A stretch of 64,000 bases of DNA from Isoetes taiwanensis (GCA_021234155.1 JAJEKV010000083.1:2268608-2332607); one strand, 5' to 3'; shown: positions 32,471-43,942, counted from the first letter of the stretch. Numbers and translations: made by a program. The notes: a model not told the origin generated them from the letters alone.

Positions 32471-32687
32471 CAAGCAGGAATTGAGGGATTCGAGGCAGGA
32501 TCTGGCAGCAAGGACTGGGTTTTGGTGGCCAAGAACTGAGCCAAAACTGCCGGATTAGGGCCACAAATTGGCCGAAATGGCTTGGAATCCTTCTTGCCAG
32601 CAAAATCGGGAGAAGCCACAGTATTTTAGCGTTGATCCGATGGCCTGGAGGCCAGATCCGGCAGTTGCAGGCCAAGGTCGCGCCCTC

Positions 32688-33007
32688 TGTAATGCACGCC
32701 AGGGTTAAGAAATAAAGAAAAAATGTTAATATTTAGTTAGTAAGGTAATAATAAAGTATAAAGTTAAGGAAAAGCTAAGGTTATAGGTTTAAAATAAAAT
32801 ATTAAGGGTTAGTTTGGATCAAGGAATTGGGCTAGTGACTTATTTAGGATTAAAGGCTAAGTTAAGGAGAGGTATGCTACTGGATAAGTATTTATGATTA
32901 CGGGATGTGTAGTTTAACAAGGTAGCTAGTTGTATATCTAAACCCTTTGGAAATAACTAAATTAGCAAAGGGGAAATATATGCTAGGGGTATTACTAGCT
33001 GGGAATG
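32688..33007 (+). repeat. Possible left part of an older LTR (third nesting level)
   Basis: Begins TGTAATGCACGCCAGGG. It may continue after the outer element at 59318 and end CCCGTCACA at 61188, which resembles the ends of the two inner LTR families. No convincing TSD was found. Confidence 0.3.
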
Positions 33008-33219
33008 TGTGACGTTCCAAGGGAATATACGCCATAAATACGTATATTCCTGGACTCGTCACCATACAAGTCTACCTAGGTAGCCTTGTATGCCTCGAAT
33101 AAGTGGCAAGGGGTGCACATCTAAGTTAATTGTTAACTTAGATAACCTTAGAATAAGCCCATTTCCACATGGCCTTATCATATTGGGCAACCGCCACGGC
33201 TTTTATCTTTAGTGGTCTT
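33008..33219 (+). repeat. Outer element 5' LTR, left part
   Basis: The first about 212 bp of the outer LTR, nearly identical to 57687-57897. Interrupted by the inner element. Confidence 0.9.
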
Positions 33220-34759
33220 TGTGGACGTTCGGCCCATTAAGACGGTCGGGGCGGTCCTTTGACTTTGATATCGCCGTCTCGCCACGCCGTACACGCCACC
33301 GACCGAGCGGACGCCAACGATAAAGTAGTAGCCCTAGGGGCAACTTGCTAGGAGTGTTCATATATTATTAATGTGCACATGTGCACATTAATGTGGGCAC
33401 ACCTTTCCATGTTGGCATATTTTGCCACCTAGCCATTAAAGGCAAGTGGGGCCTTTCCAATTATCCCACATGCCAAAATGGGTAATTGGAAACCCTAGCC
33501 TAAACCCCATGTCTATTTAGGGTAGGAAAACCCTAGCTTGCTAGTTTTTCGTCCTTAGGGTTTTAGAGCTCGATTTGGCTGCCCCAAGAGCCAAAACCGC
33601 CTCGAGGCACGCCTGTTTAATTGCGCCATCGGTTCCCCAATTCGATCAGCCCAAAAGAGGGATGGTTGAACTCAGTCGGGAGGAGCCACTCAAGGATCAG
33701 GTATTTGGTCAATTTAATAGCTTAAACCGTCTTCTAGTCATAGAATCGGTAGGTTTAGACTATTAAATTGCCCATAAACTATCTAGATCTTAGATCTCGG
33801 ACACTAACTAAAGAACCTAACTCTATGATTAGATCTAGTTCTTTAGTTCTTACGTGATGTATTTGGATGATGTATCTCTGTAGAACTCCTTGTATTGGGA
33901 AGGGGGTAGAGGCCCTAAAGCTTGTAGTTGATGCTCCTAGAGTAGCCCTCTAGCACATCGTAGATTCGCCTGTGGTACAAGAACCACACCGGTTGTGGGT
34001 GAAAGGACGGGCCGAGAAGGAGGTTCATGTTCTGACTCTTGAACGATCCCTCTGGTGTGTAAGGCCTACCAGGGATCATTGTGACTAGGCCTAATGGCTT
34101 ACCACTGAGTGCGGGTAAGGCATGGGCTCGACACCCGTGAAGTGGTGTACACTTTCCAGTGGGTTCATCCCGAATCTGAGGCGGTGGCCCTCTAGTCACC
34201 TTGAGTCGGCATGTAGATCTCTGGAGGGAGTGATCCCTACCTGCCCCATCGGGACTGGGATGATGACCCCAGGAATAGCCCTTCTGGCTATGCACCCGGC
34301 GGGCTACAGTCAGGTCCCGACACTTTTCAGCCTACTCTGCAAAGTGTGCACAGGAGGGGCGGATGGAGTGGACAACCCTATGCCATGTTCTTATGCCAAC
34401 CAACTCCATTGCCATGAATTGCATGCGCAATGAACTCACGAGACCCAAGCCGTCCGGTCCTCCACCGAGTCTGAGCCTTAGGTAGGATTCCCTATGTGGT
34501 GCTGATCATTGTCTATGCAGATGTTGATATACCACCCCTCTGGGTGGATGGAGGATGTTGAATGGTACTGACATGTATGTTTACGCCGCAGCCTAGGTAG
34601 GCCCCGAGGGAGGTAGAATGACACCTTCACTCTTCCCACTGGGACTCGTTACGGGTGCAGTGATATGTGGAGGGCCCTGTATCGGCATGGAGCTGGTATG
34701 GGGGATGAACTCCTGTTGGTATACGGTGAGTGCACCGTATGCGAGTAGGGGACGTCACA
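33220..34759 (+). repeat. Inner element 5' LTR
   Basis: Starts TGTGGACGTTCGG, ends GGGGACGTCACA. Contains AAACCCTAG telo-box-like motifs near 33490-33536. It differs from the 3' LTR by substitutions and small indels, many in CG or C-N-G contexts. Confidence 0.9.
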
Positions 34760-34760
34760 G

Positions 34761-34772
34761 TGGTATCAGAGC
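34761..34772 (+). other. Primer-binding site (initiator tRNA-Met), inner element
   Basis: TGGTATCAGAGC directly after the LTR end (one base gap), complementary to the 3' end of plant initiator Met-tRNA. It primes minus-strand cDNA synthesis. Confidence 0.9.
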
Positions 34773-34962
34773 AATGTTCTTGGAGACCAAGAGCAAAGCA
34801 CTGGCCATGCTCCCAGTAGTACTAACTTGATAGGATCCTCAAGCCTCGAAAAGTGGGAAATTTTTTTCTCATTTTTGTAGTTATGCTAAGCTAGTAACAA
34901 TTAAGCGAATTGGAATTTGATAAGACTAAAAAGAATAAGCCCAAAATTTTCCAAGTGAGGTG

Positions 34963-35028
34963 GTCTCACAGCTACCGCCAGGTCCAGAACTAAATTTTAG
35001 TTTTGAAGCGAGGCGCAAGCTGTGAGAC
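34963..35028 (+). repeat. Hairpin repeat 1 (upstream of inner H3 ORF)
   Basis: GTCTCACAGCT...AGCTGTGAGAC long stem of about 66 nt, with the loop around CTAAATTTTAG. One of four copies in this element. Confidence 0.8.
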
Positions 35029-35151
35029 ATCGAGCCAAGATCACCAAAACATGATGAATTTGAGAAAAATAATGTGGTAAGGCTAATTCTAAGGTAGGAA
35101 TTAGTTAGAATAGCATGTTTTAATTACCTAAAAACCCTAGAAATGTATGAG

Positions 35152-35218
35152 ATCTCACAGCTCGCGCCTGGTCGCAAAACTAAACATTAGTATTGGAACG
35201 AGGCGCAAGCTGTGAGAC
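35152..35218 (+). repeat. Hairpin repeat 2 (upstream of inner H3 ORF)
   Basis: Same family: TCTCACAGCTCGCGCCTGG paired with GAGGCGCAAGCTGTGAGA, followed 103 bp later by a TATA box. Confidence 0.8.
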
Positions 35219-35320
35219 CAATAGGTAGAAAAAGTCTGAAATAAGTATAAGTTTTAACTAAGTTGGTGCCTTAGCATGTTAAACAGAGCAACTTGAGTTT
35301 TGACCTAAAATTCCCCAAGC

Positions 35321-35328
35321 TATAAATA
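35321..35328 (+). promoter_or_regulatory. TATA box of inner H3-like cassette
   Basis: TATAAATA, 103 bp upstream of the MARTKQT start codon, followed by a CCCCCTCATTTT leader motif that recurs (CCTCATT) after the other three internal TATA boxes of the two elements. Confidence 0.65.
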
Positions 35329-35430
35329 GATGTAGAACCCCCCTCATTTTTTCGTCCAAGCCCTAGAAATCCGCTCTTCCCAACTTAGGCGATCTTTCGG
35401 CGCTTTTATCCGATTGACGATCCGTAAAGC

Positions 35431-36691
35431 ATGGCCCGAACCAAACAGACCAAGTATAATGAAGCGTCCGCCCAGCGAAACCACCAGCGCCACTGAGACG
35501 GAGATCATTCGGAAGATGCTTCGTGAGAGGCTCGCGAGAGGGGGTCGTTCGCCTTCGGACGAGGAGCAAGACACGTCCGATCTGATTGATGTCTTCAACC
35601 AGCAGGCGGAGCAGGACGAGGCCACATCACCGAACTCCATGGACGAGGAGACGAGGGAGGTGTATGAAGAAATAGAGCGGGAGATCCGGCAGCAGGAACA
35701 AGCAGAAGACCATTCGGAGTACACCTACGAGATCCTCGGCGAGGGATGAGCAAGTGATGTGTCGGAGCCGCCAGAGGTAGCAGACCTTTAGAAGGTTCAT
35801 AATAGAAAGCACGAAAGCCGCAGTAAGAGAAAGGAAGACAAAAAGAGGAAAAGGGAGGAAGAGGAACAAAAGGCAGCAGAAGAGAAGAAGAAGGCGAAAG
35901 GGAAGTTCGTGGCTGGCATAAGGAGGACGAAGGATTGCCCGCCAAGGAAGAGGCCGAACCCCAAGATCGTCATCAAGGAGCGGCAACCCGACGAACCCCC
36001 AAACCCCTCCGACGACTCTTCTGATGAAGATTTTAACCCTAATGCTGCAGGTGGAAGCTCTTCTAAGCACCCGGGCGACGAACAGGTAGCACCTGACCAG
36101 CCATCACCTGAGCAACCCCAGCAAGATCAAGTACAGAAGCCCCCTGAGTACCCGGCATGGGATAGGAAGAAACAGCCACGACCTGCCCGTGAAGCTTACG
36201 TCACCGACAGAGTAAAGATTTACGAAAGGAAGATGAGGGAGCATGAGGCCTACATGAAGAAATGGGAAGCCTACAGCAAGTACTATGAAGAAAACAGGGT
36301 CAGGTTCATCGAGGGAGGGCGACCAACGAAGCAGCAAACCTTAAAGCCGCCACCACCGAAGCCCAAGGTTCCCAAGCCACCACCAAAGAAGAAAGCTGAT
36401 AGAAAGGAGGTGGAGAGAAGAGCGCTAAGAGAGATTAGACACTTCCAGCGCAGCTACGGTCTTCTAATCCCCCGTGCCCCCTTCGCTCGGCTGGTGCGAG
36501 AAGTAATGCAGGACTACAGGACAGACTTTAGAATCACGGATGAGGCGCTGCTGGCAATGCAAGAGGCGGCTGAGGCAAAGATAGTGCAACATTTTGAAGA
36601 CTCAACAGCTTGCACTGTTCACGCCAAACGAGTGACCCTCATGAGACAAGACATGCTTCTTGCGAGTCACATCAAGGGAGAACGCCCTTAG
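35431..36691 (+). pseudogene. Histone H3-like protein encoded by inner retrotransposon
   Basis: The start codon at 35431 gives MARTKQTKYNEAS, the H3 tail start. A frame change near 35460-35490 leads into an acidic, Glu/Arg-rich linker. In that same frame, stops lie at 35747 (TGA) and 35789 (TAG); the frame then stays open to TAG 36689-36691. The linker holds a Lys/Glu-rich region, Pro-rich stretches (LKPPPPKPKVPKPPPKKK) and basic patches. The last about 89 codons (36422-36688) are an H3 histone fold: [59 protein letters not shown] and IKGERP correspond segment by segment to canonical H3. ALREIRHFQ and TLMR also recall plant CENH3, but loop 1 lacks the CENH3 insertion. Total about 420 codons against 136 for H3. 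Function unknown; incorporation into nucleosomes or binding H4 is inference. Confidence 0.9.
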
Positions 36692-36835
36692 AACTTTTTG
36701 TAAATAATTGAAAATTTTGTAATATAGTACAATTTTGGGTAGTTTAACCGACTGAACTTGATTAATTGGGATAAGTTAGCAGGTTTTAGCCTTTATTTCA
36801 TCAAAATAGGACATTTGCAGACCGAGAGACATGAT

Positions 36836-36902
36836 GTCTCACAGCTCGCGCCTGGTCGCAAAACTAAAAGTTAGTTTTGAAGCGAGGCGCAAGCTGTGAG
36901 AC
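36836..36902 (+). repeat. Hairpin repeat 3 (downstream of inner H3 ORF)
   Basis: GTCTCACAGCTCGCGCCTGG paired with AGGCGCAAGCTGTGAGAC. It lies about 145 bp after the H3-like stop, past a TTTTGTAA-rich polyadenylation-like stretch (36697-36725). Confidence 0.8.
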
Positions 36903-37035
36903 CTCGCCCAAACTTGACCAAAGCAGCTCCAAATCGGCCAAATAAGGGGTCAATTCTGCCTGATTTGATGAGCCCATCACCCTTACACCATTAGTTTACC
37001 CAAATTAGACACCTTTTGATCGAAATGAGACTGAT

Positions 37036-37102
37036 GTCTCACAGCTCGCGCCTGGTCAAAGAACTAAAAGTTAGTTTTGAAGCGAGGCGCAAGCTGTGAG
37101 AC
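37036..37102 (+). repeat. Hairpin repeat 4
   Basis: Near-identical to repeat 3, 200 bp further on, between the H3-like and ORF2 cassettes. Confidence 0.8.
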
Positions 37103-37293
37103 CTCTTACCATTTCTTCACCAGGACTTGTCAAAATCACCTTCAACCTATTGCATAGCATCTTTTAGGTAATCTAGCCTTGTTCAAGCATCTCATCTAGT
37201 CCTCAAACTCCCATTTTGACCTCAGATAGCCTAGAATTACCCAATCCTAGGAAATTTTCAAGTCATCCAAAAATTAGGGTTTTCCCCTTTTTC

Positions 37294-37301
37294 TATAAAT
37301 A
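37294..37301 (+). promoter_or_regulatory. TATA box of inner ORF2 cassette
   Basis: TATAAATA followed by GACCCCTCATTT, 115 bp before the ATG at 37416: the same arrangement as the H3 cassette. Confidence 0.65.
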
Positions 37302-37415
37302 GACCCCTCATTTCCCAGATAGCACCCTACAAATCTGCTCCTACCCTTCTAGCCGATTTCTCAACTCCCTGAGGCGCTCTTGCAACCGTTTGTTACCCTC
37401 TTCTGCAATTAATCA

Positions 37416-38943
37416 ATGGCAACTTCTGATTTCCACAGATGGTACAGCGCCCGGCCGCTCCATCTTTCTTGAGGCGGCGTCGACCAAATCTTCGGATCTT
37501 GGGGAAGGAGGTAGATGTCAAGCAACCTTGCACGCGACCCGGCTTATAGTAGAGTCTTGATCGAGTTCCAAGCTAGGGTAGAACCAGCGCTAGTGCAACT
37601 TCCCCTTGTGTAGGCTATTTTGTTCCTAGACAGGTCCCTGCCGAGGGCGGCATTAGGCGATGTCGAACATCGCCAAATACCCTCACAAACAAAGGGCACC
37701 GCACACCTGAGCCAATGGTCCTAGCTGTCAGCGGGACCAAGTACTTCTCTTTCAACACTTGCCACGGCAATCTTTCTCACCCACCGTGCGAGAACGCAGG
37801 TGGGGAAACCTCCATTCCCCATGGGCGTGGACCCATTGGCCATAGCAGCCCAGAACAACGGCTCCTCACCACGGTATGAACAGGAGCATGAAGGGAAGGA
37901 AGAAGACTTCGGATGAACAGGAATCGAAGAAGAGGAAGACTATGTCGAGCTCGACCAGGAAGAGCGGCGACAAAGCAGAGCAGGAGTGGCAAGACTTGAA
38001 AGAAGCCGCCGGACTCTCGAGTCGGCGCCACCCCTCGGGTTAGGCATCACAAGCCTAGCTCCCATTATTGTCGAAGGTGAGGAGTTTACGCTCTAAGCGA
38101 CATTCAAAACCTCCGGAATGCGGGGAAAGGAGCAGGCCGAAGAGTTGATGCACCAACTCGAAGAAGCGGACTTGGGCGACTTCATCGTCCCAGGAGAATC
38201 CGACTTCCCCCTCCAAGTAAGGGAAGCCGACACTTACACGGGAGAGTTTACCTCAGGCATCCAAGCCCTGACAACATCAGGCGGGTTATGGAGGCGGACA
38301 AAGGCGGAGAACAAGCTACGGCCGGAGGAAGAGTTCCTTGCTCTTGAGGAGCAGATGGGGATCCGCTATGCGACCTCAAACATCCTAACGGGCAAGCTCG
38401 ATCCAAAGCACCTCCGGGGGAGAGGACAGCACCGACCTCGGGAGGGCCCGGCCTTGATCGAGACTACGGGGGAGCTCACCCGCGGTGGAGGTTGATGACT
38501 TGAGCGAACCAGCTGGATACCGAGTGGTAGGGACCGATCTGCGCAGCGACCGGTCACTACGGTATTACACGCCACTTGCTGATGGATGGAAGAATAAGCG
38601 GTAATTCACCATTAAAGTTCACCCGAGGCGAAGAAGAAGGTATCGATGCTGATTGCACTCGGGATTCGCCGCATCGCGGTTGCCCTTAATACCCGGTATG
38701 CAATCTTGGTGAGGAGAGCAGTAGCTTTCGGCGTCTTCGACTTAGCCATACCTTCTGGTGGCGGGCAAGATTGGGCGTGTGGCGGCTTGTACCTCCACCG
38801 AGAATAAAAGACTTGGCAAAGAGCATTCTGGGGTGGATCTCCGGCCAATGTCCTTAGGAACTTGGGCCATTCGATTGGGAACAACCCAAGTGAAAAAGTT
38901 CTGGAGGATAATCCATCTTAACGTGGCGCCGAGGAATGATTAG
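37416..38943 (+). pseudogene. ORF2, orphan retrotransposon protein (inner, decayed)
   Basis: It starts MATSDFHRWYSARPLH and then breaks. Recognisable islands match the outer copy: GLGITSLAPIIVEGEEFTL near 38030-38095 (outer: PPVGITALSPIVIDGEEYIL), an open frame at 38118-38495, RYYTPLADGW near 38560 (outer RYYLPSLSQG), and a C terminus TTQVKKFWRIIHLNVAPRND ending at TAG 38941-38943. At least four frame changes. No domain recognised. A TTTTTTGTAATA stretch just after the stop resembles the end of the H3 cassette. Confidence 0.65.
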
Positions 38944-39108
38944 CGATAGTTGTAATTTTTTGTAATAGCGTGATATAAAATATAAATATAATATTCTTTT
39001 GCACTATAAATGTTTTGTTGATATATCTTGTGTCCCCAACTATACCAACAAACATAAACAATGCAAGGGAACATGTAAAACTAACCATATAGCCATGAAC
39101 TACTTGTG

Positions 39109-40503
39109 TATGCAGCTAGAGGCCTAAGCTCGTGGAACGACAACGCCGGGAACATATGGAAGAACAGAGTCCCCCAGCCACGCCCGCAAGGAACCTGCTT
39201 GAGGAATTTGGGAGCCATCACCCCGAAGAGGAAATATCTCGGATGAGGACTACCGAACAGATAAAGGCCTTTGTCCGCCGCCAAGCAGGAGGAGCGGGGT
39301 CGATTGGCAACGCCGCTTGCCTCAAGCATCGGTTCGAAAAACAGGAAGAGACAAGAAGAGAAGCAAGAGAAGGAGGTCCCTCGTTCCGGAATCCTCCGAC
39401 TCAAGTTGATTCAGACTCGTTCGAGGAAGAGGAAGAGCGTGCCCAGACCTGGACAGATGCAAGGCAGAGAACCCGCAGATGCAAGGCGTAGGGACGCCAT
39501 ATATGGACGACAAAGGGACACAAGAGCCTCGACTACCGAAGAAGGTAGATTACAGACCGGCAATGTATGGAAGGCCCGGAATCGGAACGATTCGGGGAGA
39601 ACAGTCGGGATTGGAAGAGAGAGGCATGGCTCGGATCTAAATGAGTGAGTACGGCAATGCTTATGGCATGAAGGATAAGGACAAAGGTAGAGTGGCAACA
39701 GCCAACTTGAAAGGAGCCGCACGGATTTGGTGGAAGGGTTATGCAAAGGCACATGGCTTAAGCAGGGATGCTTGTAAGTTCAGAAAGTTTGCTAAAGCCT
39801 TCAAGCGCCATTACGTCCCAAGGGAGCACAAGTCCAACATGATGCAAAGCTTTTCTGAAGTTGCAAAGAAGGCAACAAGTCACCCAGAAATATACCGAGG
39901 AATTCATGAGGTCGAGGTCAGTATGTGCCAAAGTTAGGCGAAGCATGCAAAAGAGAAAGCTACGTTGAAGGCCTAAATGAGGAGATCCGCAAGCTTGTAA
40001 GGGCAATAAACCCTAGAACAGTATCAGAAGCGGAGTCCAAGGCAATAAGCTTGCAAGGAACGGGACCTCAGAATAGCGGGCAGAGGCAGCAGTATTACCA
40101 GGACAAAGGCAAGGCAGCAGGCAGTTTTAGCCCGAGGACAGCCAGCCCAGGACCAGCTAGAGCCCCATATAGTGGCAATCAGGGGAAGCAGCAGGAGAAG
40201 AAGCAGGTGTCCTTCAAAGACAAGCAGGAAGGGTCAAACTACTCCAAAGCAGTGCGTTCCTTTTTGCAGGCCATGCCCAAGGAAAAGAGACAGGAGTGCA
40301 TAGAAAAGCAGCTTTGCTTCAGGTGCTTCCAGCCAGGCCATAGGACAGCGAACTGCCCATACGTCATGAGTGCAGCGCTAGCAGAGTTGGGAGATTGGGA
40401 CACTCTGTCTGACGACGACGGCGAGGAAGCCCGCGACTACATTCAGGGTGAGTGTCATATCTTTGCGCTTAATAGATCTGAGCAAGCAGAGAGAGCGGTA
40501 TAA
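39109..40503 (+). pseudogene. Gag (inner element)
   Basis: A splice-acceptor-like TGTGTATGCAG precedes it. Pieces are at 39132-39491 (acidic), 39641-39937 (YGNAYGMKDKDKGRVATAN, AARIWWKGYAKAH: retrotransposon gag core) and 39925-40503, which ends with a perfect zinc knuckle CFRCFQPGHRTANC (40315-40356). Gag packages the element RNA. Several frame changes. Confidence 0.85.
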
Positions 40504-41184
40504 AGTAATTTCCACGATGGGAAAGGCCAAGGCCAAGTCATTTATAGTCCCTGATAGATTCGAAGTAGCCATAACTTTGCATCCCCCGGAATGGTTCGGG
40601 ATGTTGAAGTTGAAACCATTAAAGTCAAAGCTAAGGCCCGTTGTCTTAGCAAGTGGAGCAATAAAGGCGACGGCGCAGGTAAAAAGAATCAACTTTGACA
40701 TCGACTTGCGAGGGGATTAAGATCCGGATGGGGGCAGAGGTAATGGGCATCGGCAAATACGACTTGATAATAGGTATGGAGTACCTTGGACCACCAGGGG
40801 CCATTTTGATTGTGGAAGCGGAAGGTGACCTTCCCAAAGACCGACGGCAAGATCATTGAGATAACAAGGTAAAGAAGTTGTTCCCATCATGCAGTGTATG
40901 TCTTCTAAACGGCTGTTCAAGTGCATCAAGAGTGAGCAAGTGGCATACATCTTCAAGCTCGAGATTAGTGAGCCGGAATTGGAAGGAAGCAAAAGGAAGA
41001 CAAGATGCTCGGTAAGTTGCGAAGCAAATAGCTAAGTTGATCCACGGAGTTCCACGATCTCTTTCGGATGAGATCAAGCGGCTCCCTCCTTATAGGGGAG
41101 TCGAAAAGCGAGATAGCTTTTCGAACCAGGAACAAAGCCAACAAGCAAGGCTCCATATAGAATGACAACGCAAGAGTTGTTGGA
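40504..41184 (+). pseudogene. Aspartic protease region (inner element), badly decayed
   Basis: Only fragments match the outer protease: LKSKLRPVVLASGAIKATAQ and INFDIDLRG near 40620-40715, and [16 protein letters not shown] sequence near 41070. The catalytic DT(C/G)S box is missing, so no active protease is encoded. Confidence 0.7.
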
Positions 41185-41800
41185 GTGAAGAAAGCGATTA
41201 GCGGAGCTGCTTTCGACCTAGGTTTCATTAGACCTAGTGTCTCGCCGTTTGGAGCGCCCATTCTTTTTGTCAAGAAGAAGGATGGATCTTTGAGGATGTG
41301 CATAGACTATAGACAGTTGAATAAGCACACCATTAAGAACAAGTATGCGCTTCCAAGATCAGACGACTTGATGGATCAGCTTCAAGGAGCAAAGATCTTC
41401 TCCAAAATCGACTTAAGGTCAGGATATCATCAAATCCGGATAAAGGAAGAAGATATCCATAAAACCGCCTTCAGGACGCGGTATGGGCATTATGAGTTCA
41501 CGGTAATGCCTTTTGGCTTATCAAATGCCCCCGCAACGTTCATGAGGCTCATGAACGATATCTTCAGGGAGTTCCTGGACACCTTTGTGATTGTTTTCTT
41601 TGATGACATTTTGGTGTATAGCAGATCCCTTGAAGAGCACGTGCAACACTTGAGAAGAGTGCTAGAGAAGTTGAAGAGGCACCAGTTGTACGCCAAGTTG
41701 TCGAAGTGCCGCCGCAAAGAGAAGGTGGAATACCTTGGTCATGTGATCTCGGCGAAGGCATCTCGGCGGACCCGCCAAGATTGAAGCGGTGATTCGGTGG
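41185..41800 (+). pseudogene. Reverse transcriptase (inner element)
   Basis: It reads [54 protein letters not shown] and the catalytic FFDDILVYS at about 41600. The frame breaks after LGHVISA near 41755, where a few bases are altered relative to the outer copy. Confidence 0.9.
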
Positions 41801-43942
41801 CGTCGCCGAAGAATGTGCACGAGGTCCCAAGTTTTCTCGGGTCTAGCGGTGGTACTACGTGGGAAGTTCGTGAAGAACTTTGCTAAGATAGCGGCCCCGT
41901 TAACAGATTTGACGAGGGCAGAGAAGGTGAAAGATTGGGCAGAGCATTGGCACAAGAAAGCCCAAAAGGGATTTGAATTGTTGAAAGAAGCTTTGACGAC
42001 AGCCCCTGTCTTGACCCTGCCGGACCCGGAGAAAGATAAGCTTGTAGCAACAGATGCGAGTAAGATAGCTACAGGTGCAGTGCTTATGCAAGAAGAGCGT
42101 GTGGTAGCGTATGATTCCAGGAAGATGAACGACGCCGAGACGCGCTACCCAACGCATGATCAGGAATTGCTTGCGGTTGTCAGGGCATTAAGAATATGGA
42201 GGCACTATCTCTTGGGAAGGAAGTTCCAATTGGATACCGACCATCAGAGCCTCCAATATGTATTCACGCAACCACACCTTAATCTGAGGCAGCGGAGATG
42301 GATGGAGTTCCTCGAAGAATATGACTTTGATATAGTCTACAAGCCGGGGAAGCTCAATGTGGTAGCAGATGCGCTTTCAAGGCATCCCCTGACAACTAGA
42401 GTGCATTGCAATGCAATTTCGACGCTCTCCAGCAACTTTGGTAAGAAGATTGAAGAGTCCTTGCCAATGGATGTAGATTTCAGAGAAGTATGGGCAAGCC
42501 TCTCCAGGGAGGCTAGAACAGACAAAGAGCGGGAAGCCTTCAAGCATTTTAAGAAGGAGGGCAACCTATTATATCATAAGGATAAGTTGTGCGTACCAGA
42601 GTCATCAGGGGTAAGGAAATTGATCCTCCACGACACGCACAACAGCCCAATAGCTGGCCATGCGGGATTCATGAAAACATATTTCAAAGTACGCAGCAGC
42701 TATTATTGGCCAGGAATGAAGAAGCAGGTAGCTCGCTACATCAAGGAATGTCAGTTATGCCAGCAGACGAAAGCGGAGCAACTTCGAATCCCAGGGGCAT
42801 TAGAGCCATTAGCGGTGCCAAACGCTAAGTGGGAGGTAATCAGCATGGATTTCATCACAGGACTCCCAAGAACGGTAAGAGGGAAGGATGCCTTGATGGT
42901 GGTAGTCGACAAGTTGTCGAAGATGGCACATTTCGTGCCTTGCAAGACCACAGATACAGCTATGGATACGGCAAAGCTCTTCACCAAAGAGATCTTCAGG
43001 CTTCATGGCATGCCAAGGGAGATTATATCCGACAGGGATCCGAAGTTCATGAGTGCCTTTTGGCAAGACCTCTTTGCGACGATTCAGACAAAGCTATCCA
43101 TGAGCACGGCGTATCATCCTCAGACGGATGGCCAGACGGAGCGGACCAACAGAATCTTAGAAGACATGCTACGGAACTATGTCTGGAATAAGCAAAGTAT
43201 GTGGGAAGAATTTATTCACTTGGTGGAGTTTGCATACAATAGCACCAAGCAGGAATCGTCCCAAATGTCGCCATTTATGATCAATTATGGCTATCAGTGC
43301 CTAACTCCAGACACTTGGCACAACCCCGTGTCAAAAGTAGAAGTTTCGCAGCAGATGTTGGCCGACATGCAGCAGCTCGTGGAAGAAGTTCGAGGCTATC
43401 TGCTAGCAGCAAGAAGTCGTCAGAAGAGCATCGCCGACAAGCATCGAACAGTCAGAGAGTTCAAAGTGGGAGATGATGTATGGCTCAAGATCAAGGTGAA
43501 GCAGGCGAAGCTCAGGATTGGCAATTGCAAGAAGCTTGCTCCAAGGTGGGCTGGACCCTTCAGAATAATCAAGAGAGTAGGTAACCAATCCTACAAGTTG
43601 GATTTGCCAGCACACCTAAAGATTCATAAGGTCTTCCACGTGAGTTTGTTGAAAAAGCATACTCCAAATCCAGACGAAGTCTTGGACACGCCGACGTTGT
43701 TGGAAATGACAGAGGAGCAGCTGGAAATAGTTCCAGAAATGATTCTTGATAAAGCTTTCAAGAAGACAAGGAGGTCGGAGTTCCTCCAATATCTGGTCAA
43801 GTGGAAGCACTTGCCAGTGGAAGACGCGACGTGGGTACTTAAGAAGGATTTAGTAAAGCAGTACCCACAGTTTATGGAGCAATGGGACGGCAAGGTCATC
43901 TCCGAAGAAATCGACTCAGGCATGTCGATTTGTGTAGGTTAA
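41801..43942 (+). CDS. RNase H, integrase and chromodomain (inner element)
   Basis: One open frame of over 700 codons. RNase H: Asp in VATDASKIATGA, Glu in THDQELLAVV, Asp in DTDHQSLQY and [10 protein letters not shown]. Integrase: [14 protein letters not shown] and CQLCQQTK (HHCC zinc), then catalytic Asp in ISMDFITGLP, Asp in IISDRDPKFMS and Glu within the GQTERTNRILEDML region. Then a GPFRII and KVFHVSLLKK module, and a C-terminal chromodomain (FLQYLVKWKHLPVEDATWV, about 43780-43840). Chromodomains target chromovirus integration by binding modified histone tails. This is the best preserved part of the element, but the upstream frame breaks make it non-functional as a polyprotein. Confidence 0.92.
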   Translation, partial: RRRRMCTRSQVFSGLAVVLRGKFVKNFAKIAAPLTDLTRAEKVKDWAEHWHKKAQKGFELLKEALTTAPVLTLPDPEKDKLVATDASKIATGAVLMQEERVVAYDSRKMNDAETRYPTHDQELLAVVRALRIWRHYLLGRKFQLDTDHQSLQYVFTQPHLNLRQRRWMEFLEEYDFDIVYKPGKLNVVADALSRHPLTTRVHCNAISTLSSNFGKKIEESLPMDVDFREVWASLSREARTDKEREAFKHFKKEGNLLYHKDKLCVPESSGVRKLILHDTHNSPIAGHAGFMKTYFKVRSSYYWPGMKKQVARYIKECQLCQQTKAEQLRIPGALEPLAVPNAKWEVISMDFITGLPRTVRGKDALMVVVDKLSKMAHFVPCKTTDTAMDTAKLFTKEIFRLHGMPREIISDRDPKFMSAFWQDLFATIQTKLSMSTAYHPQTDGQTERTNRILEDMLRNYVWNKQSMWEEFIHLVEFAYNSTKQESSQMSPFMINYGYQCLTPDTWHNPVSKVEVSQQMLADMQQLVEEVRGYLLAARSRQKSIADKHRTVREFKVGDDVWLKIKVKQAKLRIGNCKKLAPRWAGPFRIIKRVGNQSYKLDLPAHLKIHKVFHVSLLKKHTPNPDEVLDTPTLLEMTEEQLEIVPEMILDKAFKKTRRSEFLQYLVKWKHLPVEDATWVLKKDLVKQYPQFMEQWDGKVISEEIDSGMSICVG

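Noticed and set aside
36422..36688. Ordinary host histone H3 gene or pseudogene inserted by chance
   Set aside because: The same tail-linker-fold arrangement lies at the same place in two different element families, both with long element-specific linkers and TATA boxes.
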